From UMGS1649 sp964481385 (lineage in GTDB: Bacteria > Bacillota > Clostridia > TANB77 > CAG-465), in contig CAYZTN010000004.1 of NCBI GenBank assembly GCA_964481385.1, positions 1 to 43,702 on the forward strand: a stretch of 43,702 bases of DNA. Direction: 5' to 3'. Below the pieces are notes generated by a model. The model was given only the letters and a program-made list of their open reading frames with translations, was not told the DNA's origin and ran no database searches. This document shows, piece by piece, positions 26,713 through 34,743 of the stretch; positions within the stretch are counted from its first letter, which is position 1, and each line of letters begins with the position of its first letter. The translations under genes were made by a program, and so were the position numbers.

Positions 26713-26756
26713 AGGAGGAGGGATATGATATATCAGATATATCATAAAATGTAAAA
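26713..26756 (+). promoter_or_regulatory. Translational leader: strong SD, mini-ORF and palindrome
   Basis: AGGAGGAGGG at 26713-26722 lies 34 bases before the pilin ATG (26757), too far to serve it directly. It serves ATG 26725, which opens a 9-codon frame MIYQIYHKM ending at TAA 26752-26754, two bases before the pilin start. The mini-ORF contains the palindrome ATGATATATC-A-GATATATCAT (26725-26745). Either reinitiation after the mini-ORF, or hairpin folding that brings the site close to 26757, would start the pilin. Confidence 0.55.
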
Positions 26757-27452
26757 ATGAAAAAAAGATTATTAATAACGTTTGTTATGATTTTAGTTAT
26801 GGTTATGTTTATTCCAAGATTGCTGAGTGCGTTAGAAATAGATACGTCATATTATTATACGAAAGAGTATATAAAAAAGATGAAGGGGCCGACTATATCA
26901 AATCCTGGCAAAAATGCAAGTTTGGAAGAAATTATTTTGTATTTTGATTATTGTTGTTATAGGGGAACTACAATAAAATATTGGACGGAATGGCAAGAGC
27001 AACTTCAAGGATTAACAGTAAAAAGTAAATATATGTTTGGTTCAGCCGAAAAAGTAGAGTATACAAAAAGATATTTTATTAATTTAGATGTGACTGAAGC
27101 AGCTACTTTTTATAAAGGGTACGTGAACGGTATTATAATACTAATAATTAATAAAGACGCAGGTATAAATGACAATAAGATAAATAATGCATATTATCCT
27201 GGTACTGATGGTGAGACTATTGAAGGATTGACCGACTTAACAGATTCTATTTGGGGTACCGTTATTACGATAGTCCAAGCATTAGCGGTTGGTAGTGTGA
27301 TTTTTGCAGGTTTGAGATACATGTATGCTTCAGCAGAAAAGAAAGCAGACATTAAAAAAAGTATGATGTATTTAGTAATTGGAGCTTTGTTTGTATTTGC
27401 AACATCTTCTGTTATGAGGTTTATATTTAGTATTGGTAATAGTTTGCTTTAA
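26757..27452 (+). CDS. Extended VirB2-like pilin with N-terminal domain
   Basis: A 231-residue protein with signal peptide (about 1-25), an extra domain of about 130 residues (YYYTKEYIKKMKGPTISNPG, then FDYCCYRGTT with two adjacent cysteines), and one C-terminal pilin module: IWGTVITIVQALAVGSVIFA, then GLRYMYASAEKKADIKKS and a second helix ending FSIGNSLL. The module is nearly the same as in the small pilins. It stands alone between its own promoter and a terminator, so it is regulated separately from both clusters. It may be a minor or tip pilin. Translation starts at ATG 26757 through the unusual leader described upstream. Confidence 0.75.
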   Translation: MKKRLLITFVMILVMVMFIPRLLSALEIDTSYYYTKEYIKKMKGPTISNPGKNASLEEIILYFDYCCYRGTTIKYWTEWQEQLQGLTVKSKYMFGSAEKVEYTKRYFINLDVTEAATFYKGYVNGIIILIINKDAGINDNKINNAYYPGTDGETIEGLTDLTDSIWGTVITIVQALAVGSVIFAGLRYMYASAEKKADIKKSMMYLVIGALFVFATSSVMRFIFSIGNSLL

Positions 27453-27494
27453 TTTATAATATCTACTCTGTAAATTATTAGAGTGAGAAAAACA

Positions 27495-27539
27495 TTCTCC
27501 CTATGATAGAATGAAATCAATCATAGGGAGGAATTTTTA
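27495..27539 (+). terminator. Intrinsic terminator after the extended pilin gene
   Basis: CTCCCTATGAT (27497-27507) pairs with ATCATAGGGAG (27520-27530), followed by GAATTTTTA. It isolates the extended pilin gene from the cluster 2 leader. Confidence 0.85.
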
Positions 27540-27541
27540 TA

Positions 27542-27571
27542 TTGATGTTAACGCAATATTAACAATATATA
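27542..27571 (+). promoter_or_regulatory. Possible promoter of the cluster 2 leader
   Basis: TTGATG (27542-27547), 18 bases, then TATATA (27566-27571), directly after a terminator. The match is modest. If used, it gives a leader of about 450 bases before the first pilin gene of cluster 2. Confidence 0.35.
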
Positions 27572-27596
27572 AGGATGCATAAAAAATTTAGTAAAA

Positions 27597-27618
27597 TTTG
27601 TCAGAAAATAGTGACAAA
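27597..27618. promoter_or_regulatory. Inverted repeat TTTGTCA-N8-TGACAAA, possible operator
   Basis: A perfect 7-bp inverted repeat with 8-base spacer lies 26 bases after the proposed -10 element. It could be a repressor site or an RNA hairpin at the transcript start. Confidence 0.35.
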
Positions 27619-27652
27619 GAAAAAATTATGTGGTAGACTAATCGATGTAAGA

Positions 27653-27764
27653 GGATAGGTGCGAAAAACAAATAGGTATTTATTCGGGTAGTGTCTATCC
27701 AGGAATTACTTTATATCAATATGAATGACACAGTTAAGTTAACGGGATCAACGGGATCGATCCC
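27653..27764 (+). ncRNA. Structured 5' leader of unknown class
   Basis: GGATAG (27653-27658) can pair with CTATCC (27695-27700). Further on, AACGGGATC occurs twice in tandem (27741-27758) and is followed by GATCCC (27759-27764), which can pair with the first GGGATC copy across a 9-base loop. I recognise no known riboswitch class in it. Confidence 0.3.
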
Positions 27765-27801
27765 TCATATTTGGTATAGAGCTATAAAAAGGAGAGAGCA
27801 C

Positions 27802-27858
27802 ATGGTAAAATTGGAAAAATATGTAAATGGGGGGGGGGCAAAAAAGCCTTCTAAATAG
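27802..27858 (+). CDS. Leader peptide with G10 tract (18 residues in this phase)
   Basis: AAAGGAGAG at 27788-27796 precedes ATG 27802 at proper distance. The frame reads MVKLEKYVNGGGAKKPSK and stops at TAG 27856-27858, 25 bases before a terminator stem. Codons 10-13 come from ten consecutive G (27829-27838). With nine G the frame would instead continue QKSLLNSGFQGQSIVGLCFA and on through the stem to TAG at 27923-27925, giving 40 residues; with eleven G it stops at once. The peptide has no recognisable function, so its likely role is control of the terminator by ribosome position. Confidence 0.55.
   Translation: MVKLEKYVNGGGAKKPSK
27829..27838 (+). repeat. Homopolymeric G10 tract
   Basis: Ten consecutive G in strongly AT-rich DNA, within the leader peptide frame. 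Such tracts slip during replication and are classic phase-variation sites. The count may also suffer from sequencing error. Confidence 0.95.
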
Positions 27859-27883
27859 CGGGTTTCAAGGACAATCAATAGTT

Positions 27884-27934
27884 GGCCTATGCTTTGCATA
27901 CAAAAAATATGTATGTAAGGCGTAGGCCTTTTTG
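27884..27934 (+). terminator. 18-bp attenuator-type terminator in the cluster 2 leader
   Basis: Positions 27884-27901 pair without interruption with 27911-27928 (18 pairs, three of them G-U) around a 9-base A-rich loop, followed by T5 from 27929. It stands between the leader peptide and the first cluster 2 pilin, 97 bases upstream of ATG 28032. No clear promoter lies between, so cluster 2 expression may need readthrough. Confidence 0.85.
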
Positions 27935-28031
27935 CGCCTCAGACGCTAAATAGTATATGAAAATATATTTTCCTATGTGGCTTGCATGTGTTTAATCATA
28001 TATATTTGAAGAATGGAGTGAGATAAGTAAA

Positions 28032-28394
28032 ATGAAAAAAATGAGCAAAAAGGTAAAATTACTGTTAATGGTAATTATGGTCATTTCATGTATAATTACA
28101 GTTTCTAGTGTTTACGCAAATATAAGTACAAATTTCCCAGAGTCAGATAACCATAAAATAGATAAAGTAGACACCAGTGTAAAAAAGATTTGGGGAAGTG
28201 TTGTAGTTATAGTTCAAGTATTAGCTTTTGCAGCAATAATATTTGCAGGTTTAAGATATATGTTTGCATCTGCAGATCGAAGAGCAGATATAAAAAGAGG
28301 CTTAATAATGCTTGCGTTAGGAGCAATACTTGTGTTTGCTACATCAACAATTGTAAGTTTTGTTGTTAATGTAACAAACGATGCATTGCAGTAA
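28032..28394 (+). CDS. VirB2-like type IV secretion pilin, cluster 2
   Basis: A 120-residue pilin with signal peptide (KVKLLLMVIMVISCIITVSS, cut near VYA), polar segment and the two-helix core IWGSVVVIVQVLAFAAIIFA, then GLRYMFASADRRADIKRG and a second helix. It is the closest cluster 2 match to the three cluster 1 pilins, with basic Arg residues replacing Lys in the loop. The ATG has GGAGTGAG at 28015-28022. As the first gene after the attenuator it depends on readthrough from the leader unless an unseen promoter exists. It should be a main filament or channel subunit. Confidence 0.85.
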   Translation: MKKMSKKVKLLLMVIMVISCIITVSSVYANISTNFPESDNHKIDKVDTSVKKIWGSVVVIVQVLAFAAIIFAGLRYMFASADRRADIKRGLIMLALGAILVFATSTIVSFVVNVTNDALQ

Positions 28395-28423
28395 TTAAAT
28401 CTATTAAAGAAAGGTATAAATAT

Positions 28424-29035
28424 ATGAAAAGAAAGTTATGTATAGTAATGTTATTAATTGGTGTTGTTTGTGCGTGCGTCATAAAAGTAGAGGCTGCAGG
28501 GAACATGTTGGACAAGATTATAGATCAAGGGACTAACTTTAGCGGTTCGACGAATGATCCTTTAGGGGTCAAGTTATCCAACTTTATTAAAGGAGATATA
28601 ATGACAATTGTATTAGCAATTGGTAATCTTGTTTTTGCTATAGCAACAGTTGTATTAGGTGCTAAATATATATGGTCAAGTGCAGAAGGAAAATCGCAGG
28701 TTGCGGAAACTCTTCCAGGGTTTATAGTGGCAGTAGTATTTTTCTATTTAGGTGGAACTTTAGTTAATTGGCTAAGAGACGCAAGTAGTCAGATAACTTC
28801 GTCTCATAATTGGTCATCAGTATCTGGATATATAATGTGGATAGTAAATACGATAGTAAGATATGCATCTTTTGGTGGAATATTGTTTATGGGATTAAAG
28901 TACATGTTTGCAAGCGCAGATGGAAGATCACGAATGAAAACAAGTATGGGTGGTTTGGTAATAGGAATAGCATTTGTATTCTTAGCCTCAACAGTAGTTG
29001 ACTATATAATATCAATAGGAGAAAGCGTACTTTAA
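28424..29035 (+). CDS. Tandem (two-domain) VirB2-like pilin, cluster 2
   Basis: A 203-residue protein with signal peptide (to about 26, VEAAG) and two pilin modules in one chain. Module 1 (about 58-115) reads IGNLVFAIATVVLGAKYIWS, then SAEGKSQVAETLPGFIVAVV. Module 2 (about 140-203) reads YASFGGILFMGLKYMFASAD, then GRSRMKTSMGGLVIGIAFVF, ending ISIGESVL. Each has two helices around a short polar loop, so the product has four membrane helices. The same double arrangement ends the 639-residue tip-like protein. It might cap the filament base or alternate with single pilins. AAAGAAAGG precedes the ATG; the gene lies 29 bases after the single pilin and 27 before PrgI. Confidence 0.75.
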   Translation: MKRKLCIVMLLIGVVCACVIKVEAAGNMLDKIIDQGTNFSGSTNDPLGVKLSNFIKGDIMTIVLAIGNLVFAIATVVLGAKYIWSSAEGKSQVAETLPGFIVAVVFFYLGGTLVNWLRDASSQITSSHNWSSVSGYIMWIVNTIVRYASFGGILFMGLKYMFASADGRSRMKTSMGGLVIGIAFVFLASTVVDYIISIGESVL

Positions 29036-29062
29036 TAAATTTAAAGGAGGTAAGTTAAATAT

Positions 29063-29422
29063 ATGGGAAACACGTATAACGTTCCAAGAAGTGCAAAAGG
29101 AGAATCAAGAATTTTGTACATATTTACAGTTAAATCGTTAATTGCAACGATAGCATTTGGTTTAGTCGGACTTATTCCTTATGCAATATTTTCAGCATTG
29201 GGAATGACAGTGCCTGGTTTAGTATCCATAGTTATATGTGCCGGTATTGGTTATGCCGTAATGAGTCTTAAAATACCTGATGCAGCTATTATGGGAAAAC
29301 TTAGAAAAGCTGGTGGAGAGCAATTGGGAGATATTTTGTGGCGTACAATAACGTTTTCACGAAGGAAAAAAACATACGTATATCGTAAAGGAGGAAAAAA
29401 ACAATGGGAAAAGACGCAATGA
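29063..29422 (+). CDS. PrgI-family VirB3-like membrane protein, cluster 2
   Basis: A 119-residue homologue of the cluster 1 PrgI-like protein. It shares MGNTYNVPRSAKGESRILYI, two hydrophobic helices, and the tail MGKLRKAGGEQLGDILWRTI with a basic end. AAAGGAGGTAAG at 29043-29054 gives a strong start. It overlaps the next gene by 19 bases. As a VirB3 equivalent it should anchor the VirB4 ATPase and its separate N-terminal-domain partner at the membrane. Conservation of the two ends in both clusters marks them as the probable contact surfaces. Confidence 0.8.
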   Translation: MGNTYNVPRSAKGESRILYIFTVKSLIATIAFGLVGLIPYAIFSALGMTVPGLVSIVICAGIGYAVMSLKIPDAAIMGKLRKAGGEQLGDILWRTITFSRRKKTYVYRKGGKKQWEKTQ

Positions 29423-30771
29423 TGTTAATATTTGCATGTATTATGGTTGTTGTAGTTGTTGTCTATTTTATATATGACAAATCTAAGAATAAAAAATCAA
29501 AAAGTACCAATGGTAAAGAAACAAAAGATACAAAATCTTCAATTACAGGAGTAAAAAGAGTTGAAAAAGCAGCAGAGCAAAAAGATATGAGTGGCTTTAT
29601 AAAGTTCGATAAAATTGCTAATGATATGATTTATCAAAATAACGGAGAAAGGTACACCATGGTTATACAATGTAAAGGTATAAACTATAACCTTATGTCC
29701 GAAATAGAGCAGATGGCAGTAGAAGAAGGCTTCATAATGTTTTTAAACACATTGAAATTCCCTATACAGTTATATGTTCAAACTAGATCAGTAGATTTAA
29801 GTAATAATATAAAAACATATAAAGGAAGAGTAAAACAATTTGTAGACAAACAAAATGAAGTAATTACAAAATATAACGAAGTAGAAGATGATGTTGATTC
29901 TACACAAGACGAAATAAATTATATGAAAAAAGAGAAAGTTAAATATACAAATATAGCAGAATATGTTTCTGATATAACAAGATATGTTGAAAGAATGGCT
30001 TTAAATAAATATATGTTGCAAAGAAACTTTTACGTTGTATTTTCATATAACAAGTCAGAATTGGTGACAACAGAGAAGTTTTCTAAAGAAGAATATGAAG
30101 ACCTATGTTATAGAGAGCTATATACAAGAGCTCAAGGAATAATAGGCTCTTTAGTTAGTTGTTCTGTGAATTGTAGAATACTTAATTCTAATGAATTAGC
30201 ACAATTAGTATATGTTTCGTTAAATAAAGATGATGCAAATACAATGAATATAAAAGACGCGTTAGAGTCAGGAGTATTTAGGCTATATACTTCTAGCGAA
30301 GATGTAATGAAGAAAAAACGTGAAATGATAGATGAAGAACTAAATGCTCAAAGCAAACTTAGAATTGAGCAGGCAGTTCAGGAAGCAATATCTAAAGGAT
30401 TAATAGTAACAGAAGCAGAAAGCGAAGAAGCTGTTCAAAAAGAAATAGATCGAAGAGCATTAAAAATGATAGATAAATCAACGACAGACGAAAATGTTAA
30501 ACAAGAATTAAAAAATATAATAAAAGAAAATAGAAAAGAAAGAGTTAAAATATTGGAACAAAAAAAATCCGAGTTAAATAACCAAAACGTTCAAAATGGC
30601 GAAGATGTAAATGCAAAGGTAAACGAAGATGAAAATGTAAGTGTAAGTGAAAACATAAATACAGAAGAAAATATAAATGAAGCAGAATTAAAAAAAGAAT
30701 TGGAGTCAGAAAATATAATAAACGGAGAAAATGAAGAAGAAATTATAGGAAAGAATACAGAGGAGGGGTAG
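29404..30771 (+). CDS. Membrane-anchored VirB4/TraC N-terminal-domain protein, cluster 2
   Basis: A 455-residue protein paralogous to 7951-9303. It has one N-terminal helix (about 5-24), a basic linker, and the domain with FIKFDKIANDMIY, ERYTMVIQCKGINYNLMSEI and FIMFLNTLKFPIQLYVQTRS. A coiled coil follows, then conserved TRYVERMALNKYMLQRNFYV, and a very acidic Asn/Glu-rich tail (about 395-455) that differs fully from the cluster 1 copy. It has no nucleotide-binding motif. The ATG lies within the end of PrgI, behind AAAGGAGG at 29388-29395. It should act with the ATPase encoded 8 bases downstream. The variable tail may set cluster specificity. Confidence 0.65.
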   Translation: MGKDAMMLIFACIMVVVVVVYFIYDKSKNKKSKSTNGKETKDTKSSITGVKRVEKAAEQKDMSGFIKFDKIANDMIYQNNGERYTMVIQCKGINYNLMSEIEQMAVEEGFIMFLNTLKFPIQLYVQTRSVDLSNNIKTYKGRVKQFVDKQNEVITKYNEVEDDVDSTQDEINYMKKEKVKYTNIAEYVSDITRYVERMALNKYMLQRNFYVVFSYNKSELVTTEKFSKEEYEDLCYRELYTRAQGIIGSLVSCSVNCRILNSNELAQLVYVSLNKDDANTMNIKDALESGVFRLYTSSEDVMKKKREMIDEELNAQSKLRIEQAVQEAISKGLIVTEAESEEAVQKEIDRRALKMIDKSTTDENVKQELKNIIKENRKERVKILEQKKSELNNQNVQNGEDVNAKVNEDENVSVSENINTEENINEAELKKELESENIINGENEEEIIGKNTEEG

Positions 30772-30778
30772 AATACAT

Positions 30779-32782
30779 ATGAAGTCTAAGAAAAATAAAG
30801 AAAATATAGAAGAAAACGGCCTTATAAAAGACGAAGAAATTCTAGTTTCAGAAGAATATCAGAGTATATTGGACGAAAATAGATCAAACTTAAAAGATCT
30901 TATATCGCCTTCTGGAGTAGATGCGTCTCATTATGATTATTTGGAGATATTCTCCAAAATTTCGCGTTATGCACGTAGTTTTTATGTGACTACATTACCA
31001 AGACAAGCTACATTTCCATATTTCTTGTCAGATATATATAATTTTGGAGATATAAATACGTCAGTATATATTTCACCAATACCAGAAACTGTATCACAAA
31101 ATGACTTGAATAGAACTATAGTTGAAATACAATCTGAAAGAATTGTTGCACAAGATAGAGGAGATATAAACAGAGAATCAGTTCTTGCAATAAAACAAAC
31201 AGAAGCAGAAACACTAAGAGACCAGATTGCAGCGGGATATAACAAGTTATTTGAAGCAACTATGATATCTACACTATTTGCATATTCAAAAGCAGACTTA
31301 GATAAAATGTCAGAATTGTTATCAATAGAGGCTTCTAAGAGTATGATTGGATTAAAGGCAGCTTGGGCTATACAAGAAGAAACTTTTCAATCAAATTTAC
31401 CACTAAATACTAACTTGGTAAAAAGAAAGCACACATTTGATAGAGGTTCTATGGCAACAGTATTTCCATTTGTTACTTCAGAGGTAGGACATGATACTGG
31501 TGTTCCGATAGGAATAAATAAACAAACAGGTTTACCAATTATATTTGATAATTTTCACAGTTCTTTAACCAATTACAACATGGTTATATTTGGTAAATCA
31601 GGTTCGGGAAAATCAGTTACAATAAAGACGATTATGGCAAGAAGTGCAGTGCTAAACGAAGTTGAAAACCTAGTGCTTGATGCCGAGGGCGAATATGTAG
31701 TTGTTGCAGAGTCACTTTGTGGGTACAACGTAACAATAAGTCCAACAAGCGATAAAATAATTAATATATTTGATGTTGAACCAGAAGTTATAAAAGATGA
31801 AATAACAGGTAAAGAAAAATACATTGTAAATATAGAAAATAAAGTAGAAGACGTAACACAAGCCTTACTTACGATGGCAAGAGGTTCAACTAGAAGCACA
31901 GAAGTAAACGAATTAACAAAACAGATAATAGGAGAAATAGTTGCAGAAGAATATGCTGCACTTGGCATAGGTAGTAACGTGGATAGTTTGTTTGAAGATA
32001 ATGATTCAGGAATTATAGATGATGAAACAGAAGATATAGATATAAATACGAATTTAGGAAGAAAGAGAAAATTAATGCCAACAATAGGTTCGTGGTATGA
32101 AAGACTATTAGTTAAGGCTCAGGAAAACGATAACTCAGATTATCAATATCATTACAGCTATTTGACAAAAGTTATGAAACAGTATTGTAGAAAATATGAT
32201 GGACAAATGGCGTATTTTGATGGACAGTCAACGTTTGATTTATCTGATGGAGCGTTGTTCATAAATATAGATATATCACAACTTGAAGAAAAGTTTGCAA
32301 GACCACTTGCACAGCAAGTATTACTTTCTTGGGTTTGGGAAAAGTATGTTAAGAAAAATAGTGAAAACAAAGGAAAAGCTAGAAAGAAGAGAGTGCTAGT
32401 AGACGAAGCTTGGATGCTATTAGATTATCCTGAAGCAGTTCAATTCTTAAACACAATGGCGAGACGTGCAAGAAAAAGAAATGTATCACTTGCAGTTGTA
32501 TCACAGAAATTCCAAGATTTCTATGAGAAAAAAGAAGCACAAGCAGTATTAACATCTTCAGAAGTAAAATTATTCTTAGCACAAGATAAATCGGAAATAG
32601 GTTATTTAAAAGAAGTGTTTAAATTAAGTGAAGGTGAAGCTGATTTCTTACTTACATGTGTAAGAGGAGAAGGGTTGTTAAAAATTGGACAAGAGTCGGC
32701 AATTATAGCAATAAAACCAACTCAAAAAGAATTCCAATTTGTTGAGACTAATTTATCTAAATTAGCCGAAATGAATAAATAA
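30779..32782 (+). CDS. VirB4-like secretion ATPase, cluster 2
   Basis: A 667-residue ATPase very close to the cluster 1 copy. Walker A is GKSGSGKSVT at 272-281, followed by LVLDAEGEYV; Walker B is VLVDEAWMLL with Asp542-Glu543. The VirB4 preamble DLISPSGVDASHYDYLEIFS and YVTTLPRQATFPYFL is kept, and the C-terminus AIKPTQKEFQFVETNLSKL is almost unchanged. It differs mainly in an acidic insertion around residues 400-425 (DDETEDIDINTN). It starts after GAGGAGGGG at 30760-30768. The strong conservation compared with pilins and VirB8-like proteins means both machines are under selection for ATPase function. Confidence 0.9.
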   Translation: MKSKKNKENIEENGLIKDEEILVSEEYQSILDENRSNLKDLISPSGVDASHYDYLEIFSKISRYARSFYVTTLPRQATFPYFLSDIYNFGDINTSVYISPIPETVSQNDLNRTIVEIQSERIVAQDRGDINRESVLAIKQTEAETLRDQIAAGYNKLFEATMISTLFAYSKADLDKMSELLSIEASKSMIGLKAAWAIQEETFQSNLPLNTNLVKRKHTFDRGSMATVFPFVTSEVGHDTGVPIGINKQTGLPIIFDNFHSSLTNYNMVIFGKSGSGKSVTIKTIMARSAVLNEVENLVLDAEGEYVVVAESLCGYNVTISPTSDKIINIFDVEPEVIKDEITGKEKYIVNIENKVEDVTQALLTMARGSTRSTEVNELTKQIIGEIVAEEYAALGIGSNVDSLFEDNDSGIIDDETEDIDINTNLGRKRKLMPTIGSWYERLLVKAQENDNSDYQYHYSYLTKVMKQYCRKYDGQMAYFDGQSTFDLSDGALFINIDISQLEEKFARPLAQQVLLSWVWEKYVKKNSENKGKARKKRVLVDEAWMLLDYPEAVQFLNTMARRARKRNVSLAVVSQKFQDFYEKKEAQAVLTSSEVKLFLAQDKSEIGYLKEVFKLSEGEADFLLTCVRGEGLLKIGQESAIIAIKPTQKEFQFVETNLSKLAEMNK

Positions 32783-32799
32783 TATGAGGAGTGAGATAA

Positions 32800-34743
32800 G
32801 TGAAAATTAAAATAGATTACAAAAAAATAATTTTAGTTTTAGCAATTATATTAGTTTCTTGCTTCGTATTAAATGGTGTTCAAGCGGCTATAACAGTTAA
32901 TGCATATGGCAATGCATCTTCTGTTGATACTTCCAAAGGAAGCGCTGTGGATACAACAGTAACTGTTGTACAGAAATTAATAGAAATGATATTAGGAGCT
33001 GCAGCTTCTGGAATTTTTGCGACTATAACATCACTTATAAATGTTTTGTTTATAGCACTATATCTTGTTTTACATGTTTTATTTGGTTTATCGATTGCTA
33101 ATGGTACGGAATTATTCTACGCACCAATGCCAGATAATATAGTATTTAACAGATTTTCCTTTTTTGATGCAAATTTTATTAATCCATCGAAAGGTTCAAT
33201 TTGCTATGCTATAAAGGGCATACTGCAGAATTTGTTCGCTTCTTTTGAAACAATTGCGTTTGCTATATTTATAATAGCAGCTATGGTAGCAGGAATAAAG
33301 ATGGCTTTATCTTCAATTGCTTCTAAAAGAGCACAATATAAAGAGGCTGCGGTAAAATGGTTTTCTGGTTTTTTAATATTGTTGTGTTTAAGATGGATAA
33401 TAGCGGGTATATTTTATATAAATGAATATATAGTAGCGGTTTTATATAGTATTTCAACAGAAGTGCCTATTCCTGTATATGTTACTGACGCTATTCCTAT
33501 ATTTGGTCAAGCGTTGACGTCTATTATAAAAGTCGTTGCATCACTTTGGGGTGGAGACGGAACGTTTAATGTTAGTGGATATATGGGAATTGTTTTAGCT
33601 AATTTGGCCAAGAGTTTTGGTGGAGATGTAATTGCTTCTATAATAGGTTTTATTATTATGGGACAAACTTTCACAGTTATTGGTTCATATTTAAAAAGAG
33701 TGTTTATGTGTGTATTGTTAGGAGTGATATCACCACTAATTGTAGCTGCGGATACTATTTCTACGGCTACGGGTAAGCAGTCAACAATATTTAAAAAATG
33801 GTTAAGCAATTTTGTTGTCACAGTTTTTATGCAGTCTCTTCATGCAATGTATATGGTAGTTATTTTAGAAATATTGAAAGAGTTGTATGCTGAAGATGCT
33901 TTTAATTTATACGGATTGAATGGTGTTCAAATTGGAGTAATTACAGTTATTCTTACAACAGGTTTAGTAAAATTAGAAGGATTATTTAAAAATTTGTTTG
34001 ATATACAAGGCGGTTTAAGTGGCTCTCTTAAAGATGGTACAAAGGATATGGTCAAGGCTATGGGAGCAATTAAAGGAATAGCAGCAGGTGCAAAAGCTGT
34101 AGGAGATAATGCAACAAAATTTAAGGACGCTAGCAAGAGGAAAAAAGCATATACTGCAGAACTTAGTAAATTAAAGGGAGCTCAAGCAAGAGATAATGCT
34201 CAAAGTGCATTTACGGCAGCTAAGAAAGCAAAGTCAGAAGGTAATATGGACGAATATCATAAACAAAGAAAAATAGCAGCCGATCAATTGAAAATAGCTA
34301 AAGAAAATGGTGTCTATGTTGACCCTAAAAAGGGTTTCGGTTCAAACAATTCTCAGGGGTCTGCTCCTGAGAGTCAAAAGAGTGGTAGCAACAACGCTGA
34401 TTATTTGCAACAAGTTTTAAATGCTCAAAATAATCCTACACAAATGACACGTGAACAAAAAATACAACAATTAGAAGCAGGAATTGCTTCAGCTCAAGCT
34501 GATATGAAATCTGCAAGATTTGCTCAAATTATGGGACCAGCAAATATAGCCGCAGGTTTAGGCATGGGACTAGGTATGGGACAAGATGTAAGTGAAGCTC
34601 TATTTAAAGGTGGATATATAACTGCCGCTTTAGATAAAGGAGCGGAAGGAATTGGACGTATAGCTGCAGATAAAGATAGAAAAACATTTGCAGAGTACGA
34701 GAGAAAAGAAGGAGATAGATTGCGGTTATACACCTTCGGATAA
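32800..34743 (+). CDS. VirB6-like polytopic channel protein, cluster 2 (single gene)
   Basis: A 647-residue protein. A signal-like helix (about 8-28) is followed by helices near 48-75 and 80-100, an exposed loop with DNIVFNRFSFFDANFINPSK, more helices (about 140-165, 185-205, 285-310, 320-345) and a last pair near 350-400. From about 410 on it is a polar, Lys/Ala-rich cytoplasmic tail with coiled coil and a Gly-Met-rich patch (ANIAAGLGMGLGMGQD). It covers in one chain what cluster 1 spreads over three genes. The start is GTG 32800 behind GAGGAGTGA at 32786-32794. Its reading frame stops at 34743 while an overlapping +1 frame continues for about 90 more residues, so the tail may be frameshifted. 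Confidence 0.7.
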   Translation: MKIKIDYKKIILVLAIILVSCFVLNGVQAAITVNAYGNASSVDTSKGSAVDTTVTVVQKLIEMILGAAASGIFATITSLINVLFIALYLVLHVLFGLSIANGTELFYAPMPDNIVFNRFSFFDANFINPSKGSICYAIKGILQNLFASFETIAFAIFIIAAMVAGIKMALSSIASKRAQYKEAAVKWFSGFLILLCLRWIIAGIFYINEYIVAVLYSISTEVPIPVYVTDAIPIFGQALTSIIKVVASLWGGDGTFNVSGYMGIVLANLAKSFGGDVIASIIGFIIMGQTFTVIGSYLKRVFMCVLLGVISPLIVAADTISTATGKQSTIFKKWLSNFVVTVFMQSLHAMYMVVILEILKELYAEDAFNLYGLNGVQIGVITVILTTGLVKLEGLFKNLFDIQGGLSGSLKDGTKDMVKAMGAIKGIAAGAKAVGDNATKFKDASKRKKAYTAELSKLKGAQARDNAQSAFTAAKKAKSEGNMDEYHKQRKIAADQLKIAKENGVYVDPKKGFGSNNSQGSAPESQKSGSNNADYLQQVLNAQNNPTQMTREQKIQQLEAGIASAQADMKSARFAQIMGPANIAAGLGMGLGMGQDVSEALFKGGYITAALDKGAEGIGRIAADKDRKTFAEYERKEGDRLRLYTFG

